Assembly: GCF_012489685.1 (NCBI RefSeq)
Contig: NC_080042.1
Location: forward strand, 73,708,566 to 73,772,565
Reading direction: 5' to 3'
Source of the DNA: Lotus japonicus
Taxonomy: Eukaryota > Streptophyta > Magnoliopsida > Fabales > Fabaceae
DNA: 64,000 nucleotides
Part shown: positions 1 to 12,021 of the stretch, piece by piece
Layout of the letters: the number at the start of each line of letters is the position of its first letter
Position numbering within the stretch: the stretch's first letter is position 1
The notes under the pieces: model-generated
What the model was told of the DNA's origin: nothing
Databases searched by the model: none
The model's input: only the letters and a program-made list of their open reading frames with translations
Position numbers and translations under genes: made by a program

Positions 1-650
1 GTGAAACCTTATACCAAATTGCAATTGGTGTGGCCCGAGGATTGGAGTATTTACATAAAGGATGTAACACTCGAATTTTCCATTTTGACATAAAGCCTCA
101 CAACATACTATTGGATGAGAAGTTCTGTCGTAAGATATCAGATTTTGGACTCGCAAAAATCTGTCAAGGAAATCAGAGTTTTGTGTCTATGTTGGAAGCA
201 AGAGGAACTGCAGGGTATATTGCTCCTGAGGTATTTTCAAGGAATTTTGGTGTGGTGTCTCACAAGTCCGATGTTTATAGTTTTGGAATGATGGTTCTAG
301 AAATGGTTGGAGGAAGAAAGAATATTAATGTGGAAGTTGAGTGTTATAGTGAAATATATTTTCCATATTGGGTTTACAAGTGTTTAGAAAGAAATCAAGA
401 GCTCGCACTAGAATGTATTAAAAATGCAAATGATAATGAGATCGCAAGGAAGATGATTTTGATAAGCTTGTGGTGCATACAAACGGACCCTTCAGCTCGT
501 CCATCAATGAATCAAGTGGTGGATATGTTGGAAGGAAACCTTGAATCATTGCAAATGCCACCAAAACCATTCTTATCTTCGCCAAGATCATCACCAGTTC
601 ATTACTCAACTTCAAACCTTGAGTGTGTCAGTGTCAATGTCAACCTGTGA
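1..650 (+). CDS. LRK10L/PR5K-type receptor-like kinase, C-terminal part
   Basis: The reading frame is already open at base 3, so the gene starts before the window. What remains is the kinase C-lobe. The catalytic loop reads [12 protein letters not shown] (a non-RD form with HFD instead of HRD), followed by DFGLAK, the TAGYIAPE activation-segment end, the SDVYSFGM motif and the C-terminal [13 protein letters not shown] block. This pattern is characteristic of the LEAF RUST 10-like / PR5K receptor kinases, which are plasma-membrane proteins with a GUB_WAK or thaumatin-like ectodomain; that part lies off the left edge. No break is visible and the stop is at 648-650 after a Ser-rich tail. Subfamily placement is inferred from kinase motifs only. 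Confidence 0.88.
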   Translation, partial: ETLYQIAIGVARGLEYLHKGCNTRIFHFDIKPHNILLDEKFCRKISDFGLAKICQGNQSFVSMLEARGTAGYIAPEVFSRNFGVVSHKSDVYSFGMMVLEMVGGRKNINVEVECYSEIYFPYWVYKCLERNQELALECIKNANDNEIARKMILISLWCIQTDPSARPSMNQVVDMLEGNLESLQMPPKPFLSSPRSSPVHYSTSNLECVSVNVNL

Positions 651-1463
651 CTAACTAGACCCTGCCACAGGTTTATATTTTCCACAAGAATAGTCTCTCC
701 AATCTCAATATATCAATTTGAATTTTCATTGTTTTAACTTTAGCTGATGATAACTATGATAACTATTGACAGTTTGTATTTGTATATATTCAGTTTATTC
801 ACAAATCTTGATGCACATTGTAGATAAGACAGTCAGTGTTCTCCATCTTAGCTGACATAATGTTTTTCTTTTTGAATTAAATGTATCCATGTTTGTTTGA
901 GATATATTTTTCAGAACTTCATTACAAGTTTAACTGTTTAAGTACCCTTTCAAAAAAAAGTTAAATTGTGTACAAAATTAAACGATCCTTCAAAAATTCT
1001 ACAGTTTTTGTTTTTCTGAGATGGTAGTTGCTGTACTACCTTAGAATAACCTCACTTGATTATTTTCTAAAATTTGACCTTTTTTAAGTTTTTTTTAATG
1101 AAGTATATGGATTTTATACTCTCCGAGGGGAATGAAACTCCTCATGTAAATTTTACAAACCTACTTCTACTTCTTGACACTTTGCTTCATCTACTAATGC
1201 ATTTAGTCATTTGTATGATAAAAAATGAACTAAAATGTACTATACCCTCTTATTTTTAATGGATACCAGTTCAACACTCTTTTTATTATTGTTGCAGGCC
1301 AGTGTTAATTTTAGAAATGATGAATGATTCAATTAGTTACATTATTATTATTCACTAGGATCTAAGTATAGAATGAAGAAATGAACTAATTTGCATTTGC
1401 TCATCTTATTTAAGGGTAACCTAAACTACAGGCACTCACCATTTTTCTCTTATTTTAATTTAT
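651..1463. other. Intergenic, no gene seen
   Basis: AT-rich 3' flank of the kinase gene. The short open frame at 1074-1259 has no recognisable motif and sits in low-complexity sequence, so I see no gene here. Confidence 0.6.
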
Positions 1464-1565
1464 GGTTTGGGCATGGATTTCATTTTACGTCCATAAGTGT
1501 TTGAGTTTGGGTTTGAGTTTGGTAATTGTAAAACCCGTGTCAGATCCTACCCGTTGTCATCCCTT
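1464..1565. repeat. Truncated hAT-type element end
   Basis: This stretch matches the right end of the complete hAT-like element at 32808-33410: the runs of 'gagtttgggtttgag', then 'ggtaattgtaaaa', a 'gatcctaccc' block and the terminal 'ttgtcatccct'. The left part is absent, so it is a truncated relic. Confidence 0.6.
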
Positions 1566-1769
1566 AAGATTATTTACCTGTCGAAGGAAGAAAACTAAGC
1601 ATTAGGCTCAAACGGTAAGGAAGGAAGACCCTTACTGGCATCCATCCTTAGAAAATGGTGGTAAACTGCCAAACAGGAAGGAAAAACATGGATCCCAAAC
1701 AGAAAAGAAAGAGCTGCACTAGCAAGTCATTCAGCTACAAAATTACACTTTCGTAGAGAGAAAAACAAA

Positions 1770-2314
1770 GGCTTAATTGCAACTTTGGTTCCTGACGTTT
1801 ACTAATTCCACGATTTTAGTCCCCACCTAATTTAATTACACAGATGGTCCCTGACTTTGCTGGTAGTCTGCAACGTTGGTCCTACCGTTTGTTTGTTAAT
1901 GGAGGAGGTTTACGTGGATGATCACTTAGCTGATGTGGAAGTTGAATTGGAGAGAGAAATAGACCAACAACTGATTCAACCTTCTTCCTCGCCTCTAGGG
2001 ACTCGTTCGTTCTTTATCTCTTCCCTTTTCGCTCAATCTCAAGCTTCGAAACATCTTCCTCACGGTGCTCTGTTTTTTAAGGAGGAAGAGGGTAGGAGAT
2101 GTCTCACGTGCAACTCACGTGTTTCCCCCTCACTTCAGTCCTTCTTTCTCTCTCCAATTGGACATCCACGTAAGCCTCCTCCGTTAACAAATAAACGACA
2201 TGACCAACATTGTAGACGAGCAGCAAAGTCAGGGACCATCCGTGTAATTAAATTAAGTGGGGGACTAAAATTATGGAATTGGTAAACGTCAGGGACTAAA
2301 GTTGCAATTAAGCC
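1770..2314. mobile_element. Mutator-like non-autonomous element with ~150-bp inverted repeats
   Basis: The left arm starts ggcttaattgcaac and the right arm ends with its exact complement; similarity continues for roughly 150 bp through 'ggtccctgac' and 'cctccgttaacaaa' blocks. Both ends are flanked by aaacaaa (1763-1769 and 2315-2321), a 7-bp target-site duplication. Long arms suggest a Mutator-like or foldback element, though the duplication is shorter than the usual 9 bp. The open frame at 1857-2285 spans the arms and is not a gene. Confidence 0.75.
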
Positions 2315-2321
2315 AAACAAA

Positions 2322-3141
2322 TTTTAATGTCTCCCTGATATCACCTCATGGATGATTTGGATTTTTTTTAATAAACAAATGTTAGATTTTAATTGTTAGT
2401 AAATTAGTTCTTTCGTTAGGGTTTAAACCTGACCCTTCACCCTGTATATCCCTTCATTTCCCTTAATTCACCAAGTGAGATACCCTTCCTCACCGGGATG
2501 ATCCTCACCAGGATGATGGGGTAATAGTAATTTTAAAAAATAACTTTTTCTAAGTGTAAATGTATCAATTGTCAACTCTAGATAAAAAATATTAATCTGA
2601 GAATAATATAGAATTTATTTCTATAATCCATTGAGATAATTCACTATAAAAAATATCAAAATGCCAGGAGGGAGCAGATTATTCTCAGCGAGTATGCCAA
2701 ACAGCTTGCAGGTTATGCAGATACGTCCAAGAGTATCTCCAAATACTTTCCTTAATTTCTTCCATTTTTTCAGTACACTGATAGTGATTGGGTTGTCAAA
2801 AAATGAGATTGGGGAGTGATAAGTTTTTCAACATTTTCGTGCTGAGCTAAAACATTGACTTGTTGGCTTTTGTCTTTCTACCAAAGCTGAACAAGTCAAA
2901 AAACAAAGATAAGGGTCCCCTGAAGTTAACAGCAGCTGCTACTTGCAAAATTTTATTCCAATCTTTTGCTTGACTGAGGAACTTTCAAGCTTCCACCACC
3001 TGATTTTCCAGTAATTAAAAGTGAGCAGCCATAACCAATCAAGTATCAATCACCCCATGAACATAATCACTGTCCTCATCATAACTCTTTACAATTCCAT
3101 TGATTCCTAGCCAGCCTCACTTTCTCTTATCAAACTCAAAC
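2322..3141. other. Upstream region of the FERONIA-like gene
   Basis: AT-rich sequence between the inverted-repeat element and the receptor kinase start. It must contain that gene's promoter and 5' leader, but I could not fix a convincing TATA box or a repeat in it. Confidence 0.4.
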
Positions 3142-5810
3142 ATGAGGCTAACACTGATCCTCCTCTACTTTTCACTCTCAATTGTTATACTCTCCACCTA
3201 TCTCCAAGCTTATGATCCAGTTGATCGTTTCACCATCAATTGCGGCTCCAGCGGCAACTCCTCCGACGGTGGCGAAAGGACATGGATGGGGGACACAGAC
3301 TCAAAGCTATTATCTCCTGAACAAATCTACACAACAGTCACAGCTCCAGCAAACACACAAGCCCCTTCCATCAAGCAAATCCCCTACGCCACAGCTCGAT
3401 TATCCCGCTCCCAATTCAATTACTCCTTCCCAGTCACCGCAGGCCCCAAATTCCTCCGCCTCTTCTTCTACCCAGCTTCATACTCAGGCGGCTTCAACCG
3501 CGGAGACGCTTCCTTCACCATCATATCCAACGGATTCACCCTCCTGAAGGACTTCAACGCTTCACTCACCGCGGATGCTGAAGGACTTGACATCATCTTC
3601 AGAGAATACACCATCAACGTCAACAACGGCCAAAGGCTTGACTTGTCCCTCACTCCAACCACAAGCTCCTCCTATGCTTTCATCAATGGAATTGAGATTC
3701 TATCCATGCCTAGTGACCTCTACTACACACCCTCCACTGACCCAGGATTCAAGCTCCTGGGTAGCAGCAACCTCTACAGCGCTGTAACCAGCACTGCACT
3801 GGAGACAAGTTACAGAATCAAAGTTGGAGGCCAAACAATCTCACCCAACAAAGACACAGGCTTATTCAGAAAGTGGGAAGGCAACGATGAAGATTTCTTA
3901 AAAACACCGACCGCAATCGATTCTGTACCAGCTGACTTAAAGGATGCCAACATCACCGTGAGCCCTGATTACACAGCACCCAAGGACCTATACAGAACAG
4001 CACGCGACATGGGGTTGAACAAAACTCATAACAAAAGGATGAACCTGACTTGGGAGTTTCCTGTTGATGCTGGCTTCACCTACATGCTCAGGCTCCATTT
4101 CTGCGAGCTTGATCCTGCAATCACCGACACCAGCGACAGGGTTTTCTTCATCTACGTGACGGGTAGGGTTGCAGAGGATCGCGCTGATGTTATGAAATGG
4201 GCCAGCAATCAAAGAGGGGTTGCTGTTCATAGAAACTATGCTGTGATTGTTCCAAAGAATGATGTTAATCAGAAAAAGGTGAATCTCTCGCTCCAGATGC
4301 ATCCTTATGCAGATAACGCAGATACAAAATTCAGCGATCCCTTCTTGAACGGGCTAGAAATTTTCAAGATCAGCGATGTAGCCACCAGCAACCTCGCCGG
4401 ACCTAACCCGGATCCGCTTCAGACTCGGCCTAGCTCGCAAGCTCCGAGCGCGGGAAAGAAAAGTAAAAGCTCAACGACGCTGATCGGCGTCATCGCCGGG
4501 GTGGCTTCCGGCGTCGTTTTGTTGCTGGTTGTCATTTGCTCCGTCGTCATCCTCCGCCGGAGAAAAACGGGAACGGAAACGGAAGCAACAGCAAAAGCCT
4601 ACACGGATCCGAAGTCGTCGAAGTGGGGCCCGCTGTCAATCTCGACGACGAAGTCGTCCAATACAAACTCATCCCTACCGTCGGATATCTGCCGGCAGTT
4701 CACAGTGGCGGAGATCCGCTCCGCGACGGGGAACTTCGACGAGAACTTCATCGTCGGGGTTGGCGGATTCGGCCACGTCTACAAAGGCTACATCGACGGC
4801 GGATTAACTCCGGTAGCCATCAAGCGTCTCAAACCAGGCTCCCAGCAAGGCGAACACGAGTTCATCAACGAGATCGACATGCTCTCGAAGCTCCGCCACC
4901 TCCACCTCGTCTCCCTCATCGGGTACTGCAACGAGAGCAACGAGATGATCCTCGTCTACGATTTCATGGCGCGTGGGACCCTCCGCGACCACCTCTACAA
5001 CACGGAGAATCCTTCTTTATCATGGAAGCAGCGGTTGCAGATCTGCATCGGGGCGGCGCGTGGGCTTCACTACCTCCACACCGGCGCGAAACACACGATC
5101 ATCCACCGTGACGTGAAAACCACGAATATTCTGTTAGATGAGAAGTGGATGGCGAAGGTTTCGGATTTCGGGTTATCGAGAATAGGGCCCACTGGGAATG
5201 TAAAAACCCACGTCAGCACGGTGGTGAAGGGTAGTGTTGGGTATTTGGATCCGGAGTATTATAAACGACAGCGTTTGACGGAGAAGTCTGACGTGTATTC
5301 TTTTGGTGTGGTGTTGTTTGAGATACTGTGTGCGCGTCCGCCTCTGATTCGGACCACGGAGAAGAAACAGGTGTCGCTTCCTGATTGGGCGAGGTTTTGT
5401 TATAATAATGGGACGTTGGGTGAGATTGTGGACCCCGCGTTGAGGGGAGGATTGCGCCGGAGTGTTTGAGGAAGTTTGGGGAGATTGGGGTGAGTTGTTT
5501 GTTGGATGATGGGACCCACAGGCCGTCCATGAATGATGTTGTTTGGATGCTGGAGTTTGCGTTGCAGTTGCAGGAGAGTGCGGAGCTGCGTGAGGGTGGT
5601 GGTGGTGGTGAGGTGGTGGTGGGTGGGAAGAGGGATGATAGTGGTGGTGATGATATGTTTAGTAGTGGGACCAGTGTGGGCCAGGTTTCGGATTTTAATA
5701 AGGATAGTAGTGGGGTGAGTGTGAGTACTGCTAGTAGTGGAACTGATACTAGTAGGTTGATGACTTCAGGGACCGTTTTCTCTGAAATTATGGACCCAAC
5801 CGCACGTTGA
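3142..5810 (+). CDS. FERONIA-like malectin-domain receptor kinase (CrRLK1L), frameshifted
   Basis: The ATG at 3142 begins a clear signal peptide (about residues 1-22); upstream in-frame codons do not include a better ATG. Two malectin-like domains follow (roughly residues 28-200 and 215-400), a transmembrane helix near 446-471, then a kinase with VAIK lysine about 561, HRD about 655-657 and DFG about 675-677. Family members sense cell-wall state and RALF peptides at the plasma membrane. At about 5448-5456 the frame shifts by one base: frame 1 stops at 5467-5469 after about 775 residues, while the rest of the kinase C-lobe (IAPEC..RKFGEIG, RPSMNDVVWMLEFALQLQ) and a Ser/Gly-rich tail continue in another frame to 5810. 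No intron is seen, as usual for the family. It is either a recent pseudogene or an assembly error; both halves are otherwise well conserved. Confidence 0.85.
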
Positions 5811-6115
5811 GAGGGAAAAAAAAAAAAATCAAATCCAGTGTACCTTGGTTGATATAGATTCTTAGAATTTATTTGCCAATTTTTGAAGCTGTAATGTGAA
5901 TTTGTTTTAAGTTGTATAGGAGGAAATGAATTGCATTTATTCTCTAGCTATCTATATACTATAGAAAAGAAGAACTCTGTGAGACCCACTTAGATGAGTT
6001 GGCACTCCCAGGTTCACTCTTATCCACCCTCTCTCATTAGCTGACAAGTGTCAAGCTCTAAATCATTCTGACAAATTTATGGTGAGACAATTTCTCCTTA
6101 ATTTTGGTTTTGTGG

Positions 6116-6375
6116 CCCATCATTGACAATCTATTGAATAATCATAAAAAATCTCATTAATTGTTGATTAATTTTTTTTAACTGTCCATTTATGCTGAAT
6201 CAAAAGTCATCACCCATCATTAACTACTTATGGAATAGTCATTCAAAATACTATTAATTGTTGTTTAATTTTTTTTAAACTCTCCATTAATGCTGTAACA
6301 AAAGTCATCACCCATCATTGACTACCTATGGAATAATCATTCAAAATCACATTAATAGATGTTTAATATTCTTAT
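6116..6375. repeat. ~98-bp tandem repeat, about 2.6 copies
   Basis: The phrase 'cccatcatt' recurs at 6116, 6213 and 6311, each followed by a similar run (taat/gact, 'atggaata', 'attaattgttg' and a T-run). The period is 97-98 bp. It lies inside the first Helitron. Confidence 0.7.
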
Positions 6376-7619
6376 TCATACATAAGGCTTAAAAACAAAA
6401 ACTTTCTCACTTTTGTTATACGTATTTTGCTTTTTTTTTATGTGATTAAAACTGATTTTGCTAACCTTTCAAAAAGTACGTTTTTGAAATCAAGATTCAA
6501 ATTTTAAAATTTTGACAACCTATAAATTCAAATTTTGAATTTTTTTTGGAACAATATTCTCCTTCCTTTTTTCACGTGCAAACAACATAAACCCTAATTG
6601 TTTTCATCTATATAAACTCTCTTATGTAATTCTTCTCCTCTATCATTCCATTATTTAACCATCATCTAAGAGCTTTGAAATAACTATTGTTGTGATGACT
6701 GGGAAATTGAGAAGCAAATGTTGAAAAAGCAAAAAAAGTTTAGGTATTGCTTCTGATTCAACCAGTTTCTTGCCATATCATAAGGGTATAGTTACATTTC
6801 TATGAACATTATGAAATGATCTGCAACGTGTGTGATTTATTGAAATGATTTTGATTAGAGTGATGCTTTTTTACTTTTCCTTCTGTAATTTCATAGGCCT
6901 CATCACCATGGGACTTTTATTGCGAATTGGAATTGGGGATGGTGAGCTTATATGAAAGATTCTTCAAGAGTGAATACAACAAGTGAGGTTTTTGCCCTCT
7001 TCCTACTTTCTGTTAGATTTTGCTGAATTTTTTTGTTTGTTTTTCCGGAGTGGCTTGGTTGAGTTTTGTTCTACAATTAAAAACCAAAGAAGAGATACGA
7101 GGAAGGAGAGGTAAGCCTTATGAATTTTTTGATTCACATTTATTTTGAGCAAAGCATATTGAAACATATAACTCAAGAAACATATACATCTTTATATTTT
7201 AGGCATGAATCTTCATCTACTGACCTTGCTGCTTGATTTAATGTTTAGCATGTTACAATTTGGTTATACTCTTTTTCTTTTGGTGTTCACAGATTTTGGT
7301 TGATGATGACAGTGTTGAACAGTTGCGGCTTACATAATTAGTATTAAGTGATGTAAGTTAAAATAAAATTAAATACTATTATATATGCACATGCTATCAC
7401 TATAGATAGTTATGTATTGTGAATTTCAATTTTTACTCTTATTTCAGGATAGTTCAGATCCGTTCATGACAAATACTTCTAGATTAAAAGCTGATGCATC
7501 TTCTTCCAACTTAGCAAAGATTGTCGTTTTATGTTGTAATTTATTTATTTATTTGTGCACTTTGAGTTATTTACTGTTTTGCGTTTAGATTATGGTGTGA
7601 ATATTATATTTTTTAGGTC

Positions 7620-8960
7620 ATATAGAATTTTTTGGGACATAATATTATATTTAAGTTAATGGAGTTCTTTTTTTATAAAATGTAAACAAAAATTGAGATT
7701 TGAGTTTGAAATTTTAATTGAGTACTAAATAATAGTAATTGGAGCCTAATTTTCAGTCAGATTTTAAAACACTTGATACATTTTTTTTTAACAAAATAAG
7801 CAAATCAATAATAAATATAATGGGTAGATATTAACTTTCTTATGCAAAATCAGATTTAGTTTGTGATCAATATAAATAAGAGAAATCTGTTTATTTAATG
7901 AAAAGGAAATGAATAATCAATTTTAAAAAAATCATTTTGATTGGGATACATTTAATTTCAAGGTAAAATAAATTAAAAAATGTCAATTCCGTTTTAGTGA
8001 ATAAATTTGATTTCTCCTTTAATAATAATTAATGGAGTTTCTTTAACTTTTTTATGTAATAAATATAAAATTTAGAATAATTCCATAGATTATGGTGTGG
8101 ATATTCAATTTAATATTGAAATTTGAGTTTGAAATTTGAAATTGAAAATTGGTTGTGAATAATAGTACTTGCGTCAAAATTTATGGTGTGATATTAAAAA
8201 AATGTAAACGCTTAATCCTTTAGTTTTAATGAAAAAATAAAATAAATATTGAATTTAATGAGTGCAGTACATAATCAACTTTCTTAAGCAAAATCAGATT
8301 TAGTTAGTTATGAGTATAAATAAGGCAAATCCGTTTTTTAAGTAAAAAGGAAATGAATAATCAATTTAGAAAAAAAAAACATTCTAATTGGGCAACATGA
8401 AATTTCGGAGTGGAATGATGAAAAAAAGAGTCAGTTCCGTTTTAATGAGTAGATTTTGATTTTTCCTTTCATAATAATTATTGGGGTTTCTTTTACCTTT
8501 TTTAGAAAAAAGGTAAATAATGGAATGATCTCATAGATTAAGGAGCGAATATTTAATTTTATTTAATTAATTTATTATTTTTAAAATTGTAAAAAATAAT
8601 TTTGCGATTTGAGTTTGAAATTTAAAATGGGTACTAAATAAAAGTAATTTGATCCAATTTTTCACTCGGATTTTAAATTATTTTGCTCAAACACAGAATA
8701 CGCTTTTCTTTCCACCCTAAATCATTTGTAAATTCATTCATAATAATTAATTAGGTTTCTTTTAATTTTTTAAGAAATAAATATAATTTATAGAATGATC
8801 TCATTGATTAATGAGTCAATATTCAATTTAAGTTAATGGATTTCCTTTTTTAAAAATTGTAAAAAAAAAATTGAGATTTGAGTTTGAAATTTAAAATGAG
8901 TACTAAATAATAGTAGTTGAGGCCAAATTTTCAGTCAAATTTTAAAACATTTTTCTTAAA
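7620..8960. repeat. Diverged ~400-bp internal repeats of the Helitron
   Basis: Blocks such as 'gagatttgagtttgaaat...gtactaaataa..agtaatt' and 'aaatcagatttagtt...aaataag...aaggaaatgaataatcaattt' recur about every 400-450 bp (near 7690, 8110, 8600 and 8870; and near 7840 and 8290). Copies differ by indels. No coding capacity. Confidence 0.6.
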
Positions 8961-9284
8961 TGAGTACTATATACTTATGATTAGATTACATGGTAAAAAA
9001 GTTCGACGGGGAAAAACATTCTACACAAGAAATAGTTCATGTAAAAACTAATAATTTTTGCTAACTCTTCATTCCCATCCTTCCCTTATGGCTCCTAACT
9101 TTTACCACTATTGTTAACTCTTGGGAACAATTTTTAATCTAATTTAAATATATTTTTTATAATTTTAAAAATATTTAGGATTAAATGTATATAAAGTTTT
9201 TGTCAAATTTTGCAAGTTGTGTAATACTCATTGATATTTTGTTTGGTTGAATGCTCATTTTTCAATTTTTCATATCTTAATTCA

Positions 9285-9519
9285 AGGCTTAATAGCTTTT
9301 TTGGTCCCTCACTTATCACAGTTTTGCACTTTTGGTCCCCAATAAAAAATTAGCATTTTTGATCCTCCACATTGCTTATTTGTTTGCAAAAATGATCCCT
9401 ATTTAGACGAAAACTGCAAAAGTGTGTAAATATGAGGGACTAATTTTGCTAATTTTTTCCTAAAGGGACCAAAAGTGAAAAATTGTGATAAGTGAGGGAC
9501 CAAAAGAGCTATTAAGCCT
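9285..9519. mobile_element. MITE nested in the Helitron
   Basis: A 235-bp element with inverted repeats of about 35 bp: it begins aggcttaatagct and ends with agctattaagcct, continuing as 'ggtccctcacttatcaca' against its complement. The flanks share 'aattca' directly outside both ends. It sits only about 40 bp upstream of the Helitron's terminal hairpin. Confidence 0.72.
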
Positions 9520-9558
9520 AATTCATTAATCGTGCTTAAATAATGAGATCAATATTCG

Positions 9559-9587
9559 CCGTGCAACGCACGGGGTAAAAACGCTAG
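9559..9587. other. Helitron 3' terminus: hairpin plus CTAG
   Basis: A perfect 6-bp stem with loop aac (9559-9573) followed by ggtaaaaacg and CTAG. This is the termination signal for rolling-circle transposition. Confidence 0.8.
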
Positions 9588-9832
9588 TTAATATAGAAAT
9601 GTCTGTTATTCCTTACTATGACACAGAAAGCATGTTTGGAAAATACAAGTAGGTAGGTACACACACGTCTTGTATGGATTTACATCAAATTAAAGCAATA
9701 AATAGTATGGATTCATATCTACTGACTACTCTACTGCATCCAGAATTGAAACTAAACATGCCCAAAGGCAAGCAATTACTATTGAAGTTTTAGATGACTC
9801 AAAACAGTTCAACAAGCTTTGTGTTGTGCTTT

Positions 9833-12021
9833 CTATGCTGAGCAAGCTTGTGGAGTAGATCCAGGCTGAAAATGGAACAATCAGAGTTTAATTTTTGTTA
9901 CTTGGAAGTGTTATGTATTAAATACTAGTGTTGTTGAAAAGCAAGAGTGAATGCAAATTTATTTACCAGACATGCATGGACATCATTACACCCGCACAAG
10001 AGCCTCCCGTTGAGAGTGTCCACTGCTTGAAAAGATCCTCCTCCATCACTCCTCTATAAATTGATCCCCAAATAGTAAAAGTTCATATTAGGATAAACAA
10101 GTTCAAACTTGATGGTTTATATAGCAACAAAAGTTAAAATATGCACAAAATTTCTACCTTGTAATAATCAACAGTAACAAAATTAGCCCACCGGTTGCCA
10201 GCAGCATTGTGACATGTTTGTAGCATGTTAATGAGAGCTTTAGAATGATCAGTACATGTGACCAGCTTAAGTGGTGGGCTTCGAAAGTAGTTTATCAATA
10301 CTAAGGACTTGCTTTTGTCATCCAGAGGAGATGATTCTGCCCTGTTTGGACACCTTCCTGCTTTCATTCCATCATCCCCATCTGCAGAGTTTGATCACCA
10401 AGATGAAATTTTGACAAAGGAAGCAAGAACCAATGATTCTTGTGTCAAGAATAAAAGAGCTTTATAGCATGTTTGGATTAAATTTATTTTTTCTCCATCA
10501 GACACCACTCATAATAGCTTCTCTCCAAAATTGACGCTGGCTTTAGAATCAATTGTAGAAGGTAAATCATTCTACAATTGATTTTAAAGGCAAAATCAAT
10601 TCTAAGTAGAAGCTGTGAGGAGCTAGGCTCCATAATTAATTCGAGAAGCTAATCCAAAAATGCTACTAGTGTTTGGTGTTTTCTTACATTGATTTTCAAC
10701 CATGTAGTTCCACTGGTAAGCAATGCCTTCACTTTGTTCCTTGGATCTCACTGAAGTGAACACTACTAATCTTTGGTTTTTGGCAACCATATCACTCACT
10801 AGAGGCCAGTCTCCTCCATTTTTTGGCATTCTTGTCACAGGGAACCAAAACTTCATCAAACCAGCATCAGTGAAGACCTTTGTTAACCCTTTTGGTGTTC
10901 TAACGTAATCTTCCAATATGAGTGTGACGATTTCTGTTGGATTGGCTGATAGAAAAGCTGCAATTTCCTTCAGTGTATCAATAGCTGGTTCCTGTTGTTG
11001 ATTACAAAGTTAGGATACTTTTTTTTCCGATAAGCTACAAAGTTAGGATACTTGTTCATAGGAAATTAAGCTACTCATTAGTCATTAGTGTTCGTTAACA
11101 AGTTTGGGGAAGCTGAGGTCAAACAAGAAACAGTGCTGGGAGGGTGATTTTAACTTACAAAAGCTGTGTAGTCATGGCACTTGCCTTGAAAGGAATGGCA
11201 TAACCACACATCTCCATCATAATCGTATGTGTCCAGCATTAGTCCCCGAACTCCGTTCTACAAATAAACCATTGATGAAAGAAAATTGTGTATATTGTAA
11301 GAAACAGAACATAAAAAAACCATAGGCTATGGATATTAGTAGTTTAGTACTGAATGCCATACTTTCAGCTGCTGGGTTACACTGTCTTCTTGGTTGATGA
11401 TGGTCAGTCGAGGTACTCCTGTGTGAGATGGTTCTCCATCAATAGCGAAAGCATTGTGTGTTGTTAAAAATGCATATTTGTTGAATGGTAGGGAGTTATT
11501 CTAACAAGAAAAAAAAAAAGAACCAATGTTAAATAATGCATATATCTTTCTCTTTTGGTCTTGAAATAATGCAATGCTCATCAGATTATTTCCACCTATG
11601 TGTGTGTGGATTATTGTGACAGTTTCCTGGGAGTTAACGATGGCATTAAGTTTCACACATGAGAAATTTCATCTATGTGTGTTTCTTGTGAAATTGGACA
11701 AAGACTAAGGAGAAATGGGAATCTTACTATGAGCTTGAATTGATCTGTGATGGATGATCTCACTCATCTAGAGCGTGAAAACTTAGCTCCGCATGAGAAA
11801 CAATAGAGCCCGGATCCACAATCATCATCAGACGAGCACTCCTCCAGAAGCTAATCAAATATTTGAAAACAATAAGAAAGGAAACAGAAAAAAATAAATT
11901 TAAAGCATGATTTAAAACAGGGGAAAGGTATACAAACCTTGCAATTTCCATTGGAGCAAGCAGCAGAAGCACAAGTCCACAACTGAAGAATAACAAAAAG
12001 CAAATACAGCAGAGAACCCAT
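9833..12021 (-). pseudogene. PI-PLC X-domain protein (At5g67130 type) with one nonsense codon
   Basis: Eight exons with GT-AG borders can be placed: 12021-11938, 11850-11728, 11500-11363, 11257-11159, 10991-10688, 10381-10158, 10053-9967, 9865-9833, together 364 codons. Exon 1 gives a signal peptide and CSNGNCK; exon 3 holds FLTTHNAFAI with the catalytic-type histidine; exon 4 has VRGLMLDTYDYDGDVWLCHSF; exons 5-6 include the LEDYV, WFPVTRMPKNGGDWP and NQRLVVFTS motifs; the end is Cys-rich. The family is secreted, and its enzymatic role in plants is poorly defined. In exon 2, codon 57 is TGA (11766-11764), where the duplicated fragment at 15711-15833 has a cysteine codon. All other exons and splice sites look sound, so the loss appears recent, unless it is a sequence error. 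Confidence 0.85.

Larger units (their letters stand above)
5951..9587. mobile_element. Non-autonomous Helitron
   Basis: The 5' end is TCTATATACTATAG after a host A (5950). The 3' end has a perfect hairpin ccgtgc-aac-gcacgg (9559-9573), ten bases of spacer, then CTAG (9584-9587) before a host T. This is the canonical Helitron architecture with insertion between A and T. No Rep/helicase reading frame is present, so it would move only with help from another element. The interior is AT-rich, holds tandem repeats at 6116-6375 and 7620-8960, and contains a second nested element at 9285-9519. Confidence 0.82.

Noticed and set aside
1857..2285. 142-codon frame as a gene
   Set aside because: It spans the inverted arms of a transposon and has no domain.
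3100..3141. Upstream start for the receptor kinase
   Set aside because: The frame opens at a TTG; the ATG at 3142 directly begins the signal peptide.
4529..5111. Overlapping frames inside the receptor kinase
   Set aside because: They are shadows in GC-rich coding sequence without motifs.
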